This document shows, piece by piece, positions 36,649-45,596 of a DNA stretch of 64,000 nucleotides. The stretch spans positions 2,709,271 through 2,773,270 of the forward strand of contig NZ_CP136420.1 of assembly GCF_045278715.1 (NCBI RefSeq), written 5' to 3'. The notes under the pieces were generated by a model. That model ran no database searches, was not told the origin of the DNA, and saw nothing but the letters and a program-made list of their open reading frames with translations. The position numbers and the translations under genes were made by a program. Numbering within the stretch: position 1 is the first letter of the stretch; every line of letters starts with the position of its first letter. Source of the stretch: Neomoorella carbonis. Lineage in GTDB: Bacteria > Bacillota > DSM-521 > Neomoorellales > Neomoorellaceae.

Positions 36649-37851
36649 TTATGTAAGCAAGCATGGGGCTACGGCCACAACTGCCGGGTCAAACTGGGTA
36701 CCACTACCCCTGGTCAAAATGTCCAGCGCTTCTTCAGGAGTCCGGGTTGGCTGGTAAGGTCTCAAGGAAGTCATGGCATCAAAGGCATCAGCCACGGCTA
36801 TGATGCGGGCCCCCAGGGGAATTTCCCCATCATGCAGGCCATAAGGATAACCCCTGCCATCATAACGTTCGTGATGCAGGCCCGCGTCATGGGCTATATC
36901 TTTCAAACTTGTAACACTGGTCAATAAATCTATCGTCCGCACCGGGTGCTGGCGTACTATCTTTAATTCCCTGGCATCGAGCCGCCCCGGTTTATCTAAA
37001 ATAGCCCGGGGAACGGCGATTTTGCCAAAGTCGTGGAGGAGGCCGGCAATTTCCAGACGCTGGATTTTTTCTTCATTAAAACCGAGGCAACGGGCCAGCC
37101 GCATGGCATAGCTGGCCACCCGCCGGGAATGACCGGCCGTATAAGCATGTTTGGCATCGATTATTTGGGCAAAAAGGTTGATAGTAACTTTCATCGGTTC
37201 ATCAACATGAAAGTTTACGGGCGGCAGGTCTAAAATTATCCTGAACATCTTTAACTCCAGAGAAGTATTGGTAGCCACTTCCGTAAATAACGAACCTGCC
37301 ATTAAACTATCGAGAGCTGCGAACAGTTCTGGGGGAAAGGCCCCCCGGGCCCTCCGGGCCAGAGCCTTCCTTACGGTAGACCAATCGCTGCCCGGGTAAT
37401 GGCGCAAGGTTAGATCAAATTCATCGGCAAGCCCCAGCAGCAGGGCGCCGGGAACAATGGCCTCCCCCTTCAGGCCCCGGGGGTAACCGGAACCGTCCCA
37501 GCGCTCATGGTGGTCCCGGATTATAGCCGCCACTTCCTCGCCCAGACCGGGAATCGGCGTTACCATGTCCGCCCCTCTAGCAGGGTGGGCCCTGATTTCC
37601 GGGTTTTGCCGGGAACCTGCCTTAAGAACAAGGTGGACCAGGTGGTCGTCCAGGCCCATTCCACCGATGTCGTGGAGCAGGCCGGCATAAAAAACCGGCG
37701 TTGTCTGGCCGGGCAAAACTTTTTGTGCCAGCTCCCTGGCCACGAGGGCTACCCGCCAGGCATGGTACAGTTTGGTTTCTTCTTCCACATCCAGGATAGT
37801 CGATAGGGCCACTACCAGCTCGCAGAAAGAACGATCCGCCGGGCACCCCAC
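36649..37851 (-). CDS. Tandem HD-GYP domain protein
   Basis: The 400-residue protein has two HD-GYP-type units. The first has HD at residues 60-61 and HHERWDGSGYPRG at 114-126. The second has HSRR at 241, HDFGK at 273-277, HHERYDGRGYPYG at 327-339 and the ARIIAVADAFDAMTS signature. HD-GYP proteins hydrolyse cyclic di-GMP or related cyclic dinucleotides. No receiver or sensor domain is attached. The first unit is missing parts of the canonical metal set and may be regulatory. It precedes the kinase gene by 21 bases, which suggests an operon. Confidence 0.88.
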   Translation of the reverse strand: MGCPADRSFCELVVALSTILDVEEETKLYHAWRVALVARELAQKVLPGQTTPVFYAGLLHDIGGMGLDDHLVHLVLKAGSRQNPEIRAHPARGADMVTPIPGLGEEVAAIIRDHHERWDGSGYPRGLKGEAIVPGALLLGLADEFDLTLRHYPGSDWSTVRKALARRARGAFPPELFAALDSLMAGSLFTEVATNTSLELKMFRIILDLPPVNFHVDEPMKVTINLFAQIIDAKHAYTAGHSRRVASYAMRLARCLGFNEEKIQRLEIAGLLHDFGKIAVPRAILDKPGRLDARELKIVRQHPVRTIDLLTSVTSLKDIAHDAGLHHERYDGRGYPYGLHDGEIPLGARIIAVADAFDAMTSLRPYQPTRTPEEALDILTRGSGTQFDPAVVAVAPCLLT

Positions 37852-37868
37852 CGCCCCCGCCCCCCTTT

Positions 37869-37911
37869 ATAAAAAAATCGCCCTTTATGTGGTTATAAAG
37901 AGCGATTTACC
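37869..37911 (-). terminator. Terminator after the DUF1858 gene
   Basis: The minus strand has AAATCGCTCTTTAT / ATAAAGGGCGATTTTTTT with a six-base loop. It isolates the small gene from the HD-GYP/kinase pair. Confidence 0.85.
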
Positions 37912-37923
37912 CTAAAATCTACT

Positions 37924-38148
37924 TTAGCCTTCCTTAGCCTCTTTGTTTACTACCTTATTCAGGTCGGCAACAAGGCTATCAACATCAATACCGTGGGCCA
38001 TGGCTCCTTGCTCGATATTTTCAAATCGTGCCGCCGCGCAGCCCAGGCAACCCATCCCATGCTCCATAAAAACCGGCACAGTCTGCGGGTACTTGCTGAC
38101 TACTTCTGTAATGCTCATTTCCTTGGTAATGGTGGCCACAGGATTCAC
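37924..38148 (-). CDS. DUF1858 CxxC protein (hybrid-cluster-associated redox domain)
   Basis: The 74-residue protein fits the DUF1858 group: an ITKEMSITEVVSKYPQTVPV opening and the redox motif HGMGCLGCAAARFENIEQGA with two Cys. Such domains occur beside hybrid cluster proteins or alone and may bind a metal or disulfide. It has its own promoter (38185-38213), a strong GGAGGTG site and its own terminator, so it is a stand-alone unit. Function is not established. Confidence 0.85.
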   Translation of the reverse strand: MNPVATITKEMSITEVVSKYPQTVPVFMEHGMGCLGCAAARFENIEQGAMAHGIDVDSLVADLNKVVNKEAKEG

Positions 38149-38184
38149 CTCCTAAAAAAGGTCTAACACCCCATCATGTTTATC

Positions 38185-38213
38185 ATTATAATCGGTTAAA
38201 GGGGCTTTGTAAA
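38185..38213 (-). promoter_or_regulatory. Promoter of the DUF1858 gene
   Basis: TTTACA (38208-38213), 17-base spacer and TATAAT (38185-38190) lie 37 bases before the gene. Confidence 0.78.
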
Positions 38214-38329
38214 GAAAATAGCACAAAAGCCAGCGGAATACCATCTTTTTCTCTCTATTTTAAACCATTTCCTTCCAACAGGTAATAGCAAAAAGAATAA
38301 AAGACCGGCCACAGCATATTACAGAGGAA

Positions 38330-38644
38330 TTAATCCTTTACCTGCTTCAGTTTTTCTTCTACCGATTTAACTTTTCCTTCCATAGTCAATTCCTTATCGC
38401 GCCGGTCGTCAATGCGGATAATGGTCATAGAACGCCGGGCGCCCTTTTCAAAAGGTACCTCATGCAGCCGCGCCAGCAGGGGAAATAATACTTCCAGTTC
38501 CCCTTCGACAATAGTGCCCATAGGTGTTAATTGGTACTTGATTCCTGGTGTTTCCTGCAGGACCCTGTGGGCATCGGCCACATACTGGCTGATGCTGGTG
38601 CTGCCTGTTCCCACGGGGGCTATGACTACTTCCAGAACAGCCAC
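38330..38644 (-). CDS. Thiamine-binding protein, MTH1187/YkoF family
   Basis: The 104-residue protein starts with the GTG at 38644 behind AAGGAGGTTC and reads (M)AVLEVVIAPVGTGSTSISQY. The GTGSTSISQYVADAHRVL and YQLTPMGTIVEGELEVLF parts are the family core, a ferredoxin-like fold that binds thiamine or hydroxymethylpyrimidine in characterised members. The gene follows selC by about 90 bases. A longer frame to 38815 would run through the selC tRNA and is rejected. Confidence 0.87.
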   Translation of the reverse strand: MAVLEVVIAPVGTGSTSISQYVADAHRVLQETPGIKYQLTPMGTIVEGELEVLFPLLARLHEVPFEKGARRSMTIIRIDDRRDKELTMEGKVKSVEEKLKQVKD

Positions 38645-38733
38645 AGTTTGAACCTCCTTCCCTGTTTTTAAGCAAAACCCGGCCCGCGATATAAATGGCG
38701 CGAATACTACGAGCCTAGTTAAATCTACACTTC

Positions 38734-38833
38734 TGGCGGGAGTGTGTGGGAATCGAACCCACCGCGCCCGGGCCTCACCCGCGCGCCGGCTGGATTTGAA
38801 GTCCAGGCAGGCCACCAGGCCCGATCCACCCCC
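38734..38833 (-). tRNA. selC: tRNA-Sec(UCA)
   Basis: The minus strand has an anticodon arm CTGGA-CTTCAAA-TCCAG with UCA, a six-base-pair D-stem CGGGCC/GGCCTG, a long GC-rich variable arm (CGCGC/GCGCG) and T-arm GTGGG-TTCGATT-CCCAC. The acceptor is GGGGGTGG / ACACTCCC followed by G73-CCA. The eighth acceptor pair would be G-A and the fourth G-U, so the long acceptor stem looks weak here. Together with selA and selB at 43.6-47.0 kb it makes UGA-selenocysteine insertion likely. Confidence 0.93.
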
Positions 38834-38928
38834 ACGCCATTATACGACCTTCTGTGTAATTAAGTCAAGTTATCCCCAGAATTCTGACTGTTTAGGGGTA
38901 TAGGTACTGTTATTCCCTGGCTTTCCGC

Positions 38929-39610
<682 letters not shown>

Positions 39611-39639
<29 letters not shown>

Positions 39640-40414
39640 CGTTCACCTCCCGTCCCAGATAAGCTTCGATAACCCGCTCGTTGTTGCGAATGGCCTCCGG
39701 CGGTCCCTCGGCAATAACCTGGCCGTAATCCAGGACATAGATGCGCTCACAAATACCCATCACCAGGGACATGTCGTGCTCGATTAATAAAATCGTCAGG
39801 TCAAACTCCTGCCGTATCCAGTTGATCAAAGTCATTAATTCCCTTGTTTCCTGAGGGTTCATCCCGGCTGCCGGCTCGTCGAGCAAAAGGAGTTTAGGCC
39901 GTGCCGCCAGGGCGCGGGCAATCTCCAGCCGGCGCTGCTCGCCGTAAGGCAGATTTTTGGCTTTTTCATTTTGATAGGGTTCCAGTTTAAATATCCGCAG
40001 CAGTTCCTGGCTCCTTGCCAGTACCTCCGCCTCGCCCCGGTGATAGGAAGGCAGGCGCAGAATGGCGTCAAGTACGCCATATCGGCTGTGCCAGTGGTAC
40101 GCTATACGGATATTGTCAAGGACACTCAGATTGCCGAAAAGGCGGATATTCTGGAAAGTTCTGGCGATCCCTTGCTGGGTAATTTGATAGGGTTTCAGTC
40201 CTACCAGACTGCGGCCGTTAAAAATAATCTCTCCCCTGGTGGGGCGGTAAACACCGGTCAGCAGGTTAAAAATCGTCGTTTTCCCCGCCCCGTTGGGACC
40301 AATCAGCCCTACCAGTTCTCCCGGCCGTAAACGCAGGTCCACATTGGCTACCGCCATCAGGCCGCCAAAGGTAATTGTCAACTCCCTAGTTTCCAGCAGG
40401 GCCACTGGCTTCAC
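39611..40414 (-). CDS. livG: Branched-chain amino acid ABC transporter, ATPase LivG
   Basis: The 267-residue ATPase has LIGPNGAGKTTIFNLLTGV, YGEQRRLEIARALAARP and LLLLDEPAAGMNPQET, and the extended C-terminus typical of LivG. It overlaps livM by 29 bases and livF by 29 bases, a tightly coupled operon. The GTG at 40414 is used; another GTG 9 bases in is possible. Confidence 0.94.
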
Positions 40415-41348
40415 CCCGTTTCGGCACCCAGCGGTCGAGGGTAAATTCCCTGGTACCCATTAAACCCTGGGGGCGGAAGACCATGATGACAATCAATAAT
40501 ATAGCGTAGATAACCATCCTCAAAACAGCCAGGTCCTGGAGGGCGGCATTAATAAGGGTGATGGCCGCTGCGGCAATGATGGAGCCGGTGATGCTTCCCA
40601 GCCCGCCGAAAACCACCATGACCAGGATGTCAAAGGAGCGGAAAAAGGTAAAAGTGGCCGGCTGGATGAGGTAGAAATAATGGGCATAAAGGGCACCGGC
40701 AATACCGGCAAAAAAGGCGCCCATGGCAAAGGCCAGGACTTTATAGTAAGTGGTGTTGATTCCCATGGTTTCGGCGGCAATCTCGTTTTCCCTGATGGCC
40801 ACACAGGCCCGCCCGTGGGTAGAATTAAGGAAATTGACAATTACCAGGATGGTCAGGACCATCATCAGGTAAAGCCAGGTCCAATTGGTCAATTGGGGAA
40901 TACCAATCATCCCGGCGGCGCCGCCGATATAGTTAATATTGTTGGCTGCTCCCCGGATAATTTCTCCAAACCCCAGGGTGGCGATGGCCAAGTAATCTCC
41001 CCGCAAGCGTAAGGTGGGTAACCCGATGATAATCCCGGCAACGGCCGCCGCGCAGGCTCCGGCCAGGATAGCCACCGGAAAAGGCTGGCCTAAGTTGGTA
41101 GTCAGAATAGCGGACACATAGGCACCCACGGCCATAAAGCCCGCATGGCCAAGGGCCAACTGGCCGGTAAAGCCCACAATGAGATTCAGGCTGACTGCCA
41201 GGATAATATTGATCCCCATCATCATTAAATTAATCTCCTGGAAGGCACTGATTACACCCACTGCTTGCAGCCAGTATACCAAAAAATAAATTACGATCGC
41301 GCCGGCCAGGGAGATTAGATTTTTTTTGCTAAATCGCACCTGTTTCAC
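40386..41348 (-). CDS. livM: Branched-chain amino acid ABC transporter, permease LivM
   Basis: The 320-residue permease has about nine hydrophobic segments and the Liv permease motif QLALGHAGFMAVGAYVSA. LRLRGDYLAIATLGFGEIIR is the conserved cytoplasmic loop contacting the ATPase. It directly abuts livH. Confidence 0.93.
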   Translation of the reverse strand: MKQVRFSKKNLISLAGAIVIYFLVYWLQAVGVISAFQEINLMMMGINIILAVSLNLIVGFTGQLALGHAGFMAVGAYVSAILTTNLGQPFPVAILAGACAAAVAGIIIGLPTLRLRGDYLAIATLGFGEIIRGAANNINYIGGAAGMIGIPQLTNWTWLYLMMVLTILVIVNFLNSTHGRACVAIRENEIAAETMGINTTYYKVLAFAMGAFFAGIAGALYAHYFYLIQPATFTFFRSFDILVMVVFGGLGSITGSIIAAAAITLINAALQDLAVLRMVIYAILLIVIMVFRPQGLMGTREFTLDRWVPKRGEASGPAGN

Positions 41349-42242
41349 CTACACCTTTTCAGTATTGTTCTTTCCCAGCAGGCCGGACGGCTTGACCAGC
41401 AGGATTAAGATAAGGAGGAGAAACACAATAGGGTCCCGTAATTTACTGCTCCAGTAACCGCTGACCATGGTTTCAAAAATACCCAGGGCAAAGCCCCCCA
41501 CCATGGCGCCGGGAATCAGGCCGATGCCGCCAATAACCGCCGCCACGAAGGCCTTTAAACCCGGCATAATACCCATTAAGGGCTGAATGGTGTTGTAATA
41601 GAGCCCCAGCAGGACCCCGGCCACGGCCGCAAAGGTCGACCCTATGGCGAAGGTCAGGGAAATAGTGTTATCAACATTAATTCCCATGAGCCTGGCAGCA
41701 TCCGGGTCGTAGGAGACGGCCCGCATGGCTTTACCGGCCCAGGTATAATGGACAATATACTGCAATACGATCATCATTGCGATAGTAATGGCTAAAATTA
41801 AAAGCTGCAAGGTGGTGGCTGTGAGTTTTATGCCAAATATCGTCAGGGGCAGTTGCGCGTTGGTGATTAGCCCCGCCGGATAGGAACGAATTTCGGTTCC
41901 CAGGACCATCAGGCCCCCGTTCTCCAGAAATAGTGACACGCCGATCGCTGTAATCAAAGGGGCCAGGCGGCCAGCGTTACGTAAAGGCTTATAGGCGACC
42001 CGTTCAATGATAACCCCCAGGATAGCAGAACCGATCATGGAAATGATAATGGCCAGCCAGATATTTAATTTGAGATAAACTACCACAAAAAAGGCAATGT
42101 AAGCGCCCACCATTAAAATGTCGCCATGGGCAAAATTAATCAACTGAATAATGCCATAAACCATGGTATAGCCCAGGGCAATGAGGGCGTAGATGCTGCC
42201 CAGGGACAGCCCGTTGATTATTTGCTGGAGAAATACGGCCAT
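41349..42242 (-). CDS. livH: Branched-chain amino acid ABC transporter, permease LivH
   Basis: The 297-residue permease starts MAVFLQQIINGLSLGSIYAL and has GYTMVYGIIQLINFAHGDI, the LivH signature, with eight or so membrane segments. GGGAG upstream supports the ATG at 42242 over a TTG at 42257. A strong hairpin in the spacer after livK probably keeps its expression below that of the binding protein. Confidence 0.93.
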   Translation of the reverse strand: MAVFLQQIINGLSLGSIYALIALGYTMVYGIIQLINFAHGDILMVGAYIAFFVVVYLKLNIWLAIIISMIGSAILGVIIERVAYKPLRNAGRLAPLITAIGVSLFLENGGLMVLGTEIRSYPAGLITNAQLPLTIFGIKLTATTLQLLILAITIAMMIVLQYIVHYTWAGKAMRAVSYDPDAARLMGINVDNTISLTFAIGSTFAAVAGVLLGLYYNTIQPLMGIMPGLKAFVAAVIGGIGLIPGAMVGGFALGIFETMVSGYWSSKLRDPIVFLLLILILLVKPSGLLGKNNTEKV

Positions 42243-42276
42243 GCTGCCAACTCCCAACTCGGCCCTAAAATAAACT

Positions 42277-42306
42277 CCAATGAGGGGGTTAGAACCCCCC
42301 CATTGG
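42277..42306 (-). terminator. Intercistronic hairpin between livK and livH
   Basis: CCAATGGGGGGGTT and AACCCCCTCATTGG pair with two mismatched positions, followed by AGTTTATTTT. It is a leaky terminator or 3' stabiliser, as commonly found after binding-protein genes. Confidence 0.7.
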
Positions 42307-42338
42307 TTGGTTTCCGGCCTTATATTTAGGCCAGGGTT

Positions 42339-43538
42339 TTAATGGGTAATCTTTTTCTTTAGCGTTTGCTTGCCGTCTACCATGGCAATAATGGCTACAT
42401 CTTTAACCGGGTTGTGGTTTTCATCAATGGTAATCTTACTGGTAATGCCGTCAAAATTCTTCGTACTGGCCAGGGCATTGCGGATGGCCTCCGGATCGGC
42501 CGACCCGGCCCGATTGATAGCATCGGCCAGCAGGTAAGCTGTATCATAAGCGAGGGCAGCAAAGGCGTCCGGTTCCCTGTTGTATTTGGCTTTAAAAGCC
42601 TTGATAAAGGCCTGGAGCCGCGGGTTGGGATCACTGGCAGCGTAATGGTTGGTAAAGTAAGTATTATTCAGGTTGGCTGCCCCGCCGGCGTACTCAGCCA
42701 GTTTGGGAGAATCCCACCCGTCAGCACCCAGCATGGGAACCTTTATGCCCAGTTCCCGCGCCTGGTTAACGATCTTGCCCACGTCACCGTAATAGGCCGG
42801 CACGTAGATCAGGTCGGCACCGGCATCCTTAATCCTGGTAAGGGCGGGACGGAAGTCCTGATCGCCGGAATTAAAGCTCTCTTCCGCCACAACCTGGCCG
42901 CCGTTTTTAACGAATTCCTCTTTAAATACTTTATATAACCCCTTGCTGTACTCATCAGAGTTGCTGTAAATAATGGCCGCCTTTTTAGTTCCAAGATCTT
43001 TGGTAGCGAATTCCGCGCCCACGATGGCCTGGGTGGGATCGATAAAGCAGACACGGAAAACGTAGTCGCGCACTTTCTTGGTCTGGGGATCGACAGTTAC
43101 ATCCGGATTCGTCGCCGACGGGCTAATAATAGGTACTTTATATTTAGTAGCCATGGTCGAAGCCGCCATGGTGGCACCGGAGGTAGCCGGGCCCAGGAGG
43201 GCGACGACTTTATTCTCCGTGATCAATTTCGCGGCCGCACTCATGGCTTCTTCTCTTTTACCGCCATTGTCCAGGACAATAGGATTGAGCTTTTTGCCGC
43301 CCAGGACACCGCCGTTCTGGTTGATTTCTTCAAAGGCCAGCAGGATGGCGTCCTTGGAATTAGTACCATAAGTAGCTACATCACCCGAAAGTTCATAATT
43401 GACACCGATATTAATGGTATCACCGCCGGAAGCTCCCTGTTTCTCCGCCCCTGATTTTTGCTGGCCGCAACCGGCGATTAATGCCGCCGCCAGGAGCAAA
43501 ACCAGGGTAATCAGGGCTATTTTTTTAATCCTCCCCAT
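42339..43538 (-). CDS. livK: Branched-chain amino acid ABC transporter, substrate-binding lipoprotein LivK
   Basis: The 399-residue protein starts MGRIKKIALITLVLLLAAAL with a lipobox LIAGC, so the mature protein is lipid-anchored outside. The periplasmic-binding fold follows, with INIGVNYELSGDVATYGTN and GPATSGATMAAS contacting the ligand backbone in relatives. The ATG at 43538 has GGAGGAGG upstream. Probable ligands are Leu/Ile/Val or a related amino acid; amides and urea are also transported by some relatives. Confidence 0.92.
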   Translation of the reverse strand: MGRIKKIALITLVLLLAAALIAGCGQQKSGAEKQGASGGDTINIGVNYELSGDVATYGTNSKDAILLAFEEINQNGGVLGGKKLNPIVLDNGGKREEAMSAAAKLITENKVVALLGPATSGATMAASTMATKYKVPIISPSATNPDVTVDPQTKKVRDYVFRVCFIDPTQAIVGAEFATKDLGTKKAAIIYSNSDEYSKGLYKVFKEEFVKNGGQVVAEESFNSGDQDFRPALTRIKDAGADLIYVPAYYGDVGKIVNQARELGIKVPMLGADGWDSPKLAEYAGGAANLNNTYFTNHYAASDPNPRLQAFIKAFKAKYNREPDAFAALAYDTAYLLADAINRAGSADPEAIRNALASTKNFDGITSKITIDENHNPVKDVAIIAMVDGKQTLKKKITH

Positions 43539-43589
43539 TTTAAAGAACCTCCTCCGGTTTTTTTGCCATTGGCAGGCACATTTGCATTT

Positions 43590-43619
43590 ATTATAAACCT
43601 GCCCTTGAAGAACTGTCAA
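43590..43619 (-). promoter_or_regulatory. Consensus promoter of the liv operon
   Basis: TTGACA (43614-43619), 18-base spacer, TATAAT (43590-43595). It overlaps the selB stop. A palindrome TGCCATTGGCA (43564-43574) in the leader is a possible operator. Confidence 0.82.
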
Positions 43620-45523
43620 TTGGCAATAACCATTCGCTTGTCACCCTGGCGGCGGGTAAATTTTATCCGGTCCAGATATTCTAAAAAGGGCAGAACATAT
43701 TTGCGCGAGCTGCCCAGGGCGTCCCTAACTTCAGCCAGGCCAAAGGGGCCGGCAAGGCCTATATTTTTAACTACCGCCAGGGCCTCCTCGAAGGCTTCCC
43801 GGTGCCAGTAAAACTCGTCATTGATTTTAACCAGCACTCCTTCCCGCATGAGGTAGTGAAGGAGCTCTTCCAGCTCTGCCGGGGCCAGGTTGTAAGCAGC
43901 TGCTACTTCATTAAAACCAGGGGGCTGCCAACGGGCCGACCGGTAACGCTCTGCCAGGGCCTGTAAAAGTTCTTTTTGCCGGGAGCTAAACTCAGGCTTA
44001 AAATCAGCCAGGGCCACACTGCTTGCCGTCAGCTGAATACGGCCTTCCCGGAACCATCGTTCCAGCAAGGCTTGAAAGACCCGCGCCGGCAGGCGGGAGA
44101 AATAACGGGAACGCAATTCTTCCCTCGCCAAACCGGGCCGCAGGGGATACTGGCGGTGAAAATCAGCCAGGGCCCGGGCCGCTTCCTGCCACCACGCAGC
44201 CATACGTTCATTGCTCACAGCATACAGGTCGTTATCGGCAGCCAGTATGGCGAGCTGTCCCGCGGCAGCCATATCCTGTAACAATTTCCTGGTTTCTTGC
44301 GGCGTTAACGCCGCCCTGACAGCAGCTTCCTGCCAGTCCAGGCCGTCCCGGTGCTCCCGGACAATCTGGGCTAGAATTTCTTGCGGCGAACCTTCCAGAC
44401 GCCGTTTTAAAGAAGCAAGGACGGAGGGATCAAAACGGCGGTGCCGGGGCGGCGCCGGGTCGATGACCAGCCCGCCGCCAATGGTTTCCATAGGCGAATA
44501 GCTGCGCAAGATGAAGCGATCGGCCCGCGTGGCCACCACCGCCTCCTCCATGAGCAGCTGGACAAAAGCCTTTTCTCCACCTTTTAATTCATCTCGATCG
44601 AGGAGGATAATTCTTCCCAGAACCTCCGCCGTACCCAGGTAAAACCGGATGCGGCTGCGGTTGGCCAGGGTACGGGCGCCTGCCAGAAGCTTAAAACTGG
44701 CGTCCAGGCGGTAGCTAGGCTGCAGAAAGCCCGGGGTCAGCAGGGTACTGCCCCGTCTAATGGCTTCCTTTTCTACGCCGGCTAAATTTACGGCTACTCG
44801 CTGGCCGGCCAGGGCTTCTTTGACATTCTTACCGTGAACCTGGAGGTTGCGGACCTTGGTCCTTATACCTTCCGGCTGGACCTCCAGGTCGTCTCCTACG
44901 CGGATGGTTCCCGACCAGAGGGTGCCGGTAACTACCGTGCCAAAACCCGTAATGGAAAAAACCCGGTCGATGGGGAGCCTTACCCCTCCTTGTGCCGGCC
45001 GGGGCGGCGTCGCTGCCGCCAGGGCGTCCAGCCGTGCCAGGAGCTCTGGTATCCCTTCGCCGGTCAGAGCCGACACAGGGATGATAGGGGCCTCAGCCAG
45101 CACCGTCCCCTGAACGGCCTGGCGCACTTCTTCCCGGACCAGTTCCAGCCACTCGGCATCCACCAGGTCGATTTTCGTCAGCACGATGATACCCTGCTTG
45201 ATCTGTAGCAGGTCGATGATGGCCAGATGTTCCCTGGTCTGGGGCATCACGCCTTCGTCCGCCGCGACCACCAGCATGACCAGGTCCATACCGCCGACAC
45301 CGGCCAGCATCTGGCGAATAAAGCGTTCATGGCCGGGTACATCCACCAGGCCTAACTGGCGCCCGCTGGGTAAAATCAGGGGAGCAAACCCCAGTTCAAT
45401 AGATATGCCCCGCTCCTTTTCTTCCTTGAGCCGGTCCGTATCAACGCCGGTTAGGGCCTTGACCAGCACTGTCTTGCCGTGATCGACATGGCCGGCTGTC
45501 CCGACAATAATGTAGTCCACCAA
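43616..45523 (-). CDS. selB: Selenocysteine-specific elongation factor SelB
   Basis: The 635-residue factor has an EF-Tu-like GTPase with GTAGHVDHGKTVLVKALTG (residues 8-26), DVPGHERFI and the NKxD-like TKIDLVD, then domains 2 and 3 and four C-terminal winged helices that read the SECIS RNA. The start is a TTG with GGAGG 9 bases upstream. It carries Sec-tRNA-Sec to the UGA codon. selA is 73 bases upstream and selC is 5 kb downstream. Confidence 0.96.
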   Translation of the reverse strand: MVDYIIVGTAGHVDHGKTVLVKALTGVDTDRLKEEKERGISIELGFAPLILPSGRQLGLVDVPGHERFIRQMLAGVGGMDLVMLVVAADEGVMPQTREHLAIIDLLQIKQGIIVLTKIDLVDAEWLELVREEVRQAVQGTVLAEAPIIPVSALTGEGIPELLARLDALAAATPPRPAQGGVRLPIDRVFSITGFGTVVTGTLWSGTIRVGDDLEVQPEGIRTKVRNLQVHGKNVKEALAGQRVAVNLAGVEKEAIRRGSTLLTPGFLQPSYRLDASFKLLAGARTLANRSRIRFYLGTAEVLGRIILLDRDELKGGEKAFVQLLMEEAVVATRADRFILRSYSPMETIGGGLVIDPAPPRHRRFDPSVLASLKRRLEGSPQEILAQIVREHRDGLDWQEAAVRAALTPQETRKLLQDMAAAGQLAILAADNDLYAVSNERMAAWWQEAARALADFHRQYPLRPGLAREELRSRYFSRLPARVFQALLERWFREGRIQLTASSVALADFKPEFSSRQKELLQALAERYRSARWQPPGFNEVAAAYNLAPAELEELLHYLMREGVLVKINDEFYWHREAFEEALAVVKNIGLAGPFGLAEVRDALGSSRKYVLPFLEYLDRIKFTRRQGDKRMVIAN

Positions 45524-45596
45524 ACATACGCTCCTCCAAAGGGATCTACAAAATTAGGCGATTATTAGCTGGCTTCCTGAGCGCTGGCCCACTTTT

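Noticed and set aside
38645..38815. A longer start for the thiamine-binding protein
   Set aside because: The extension would read through the selC tRNA; the GTG at 38644 with AAGGAGG is better.
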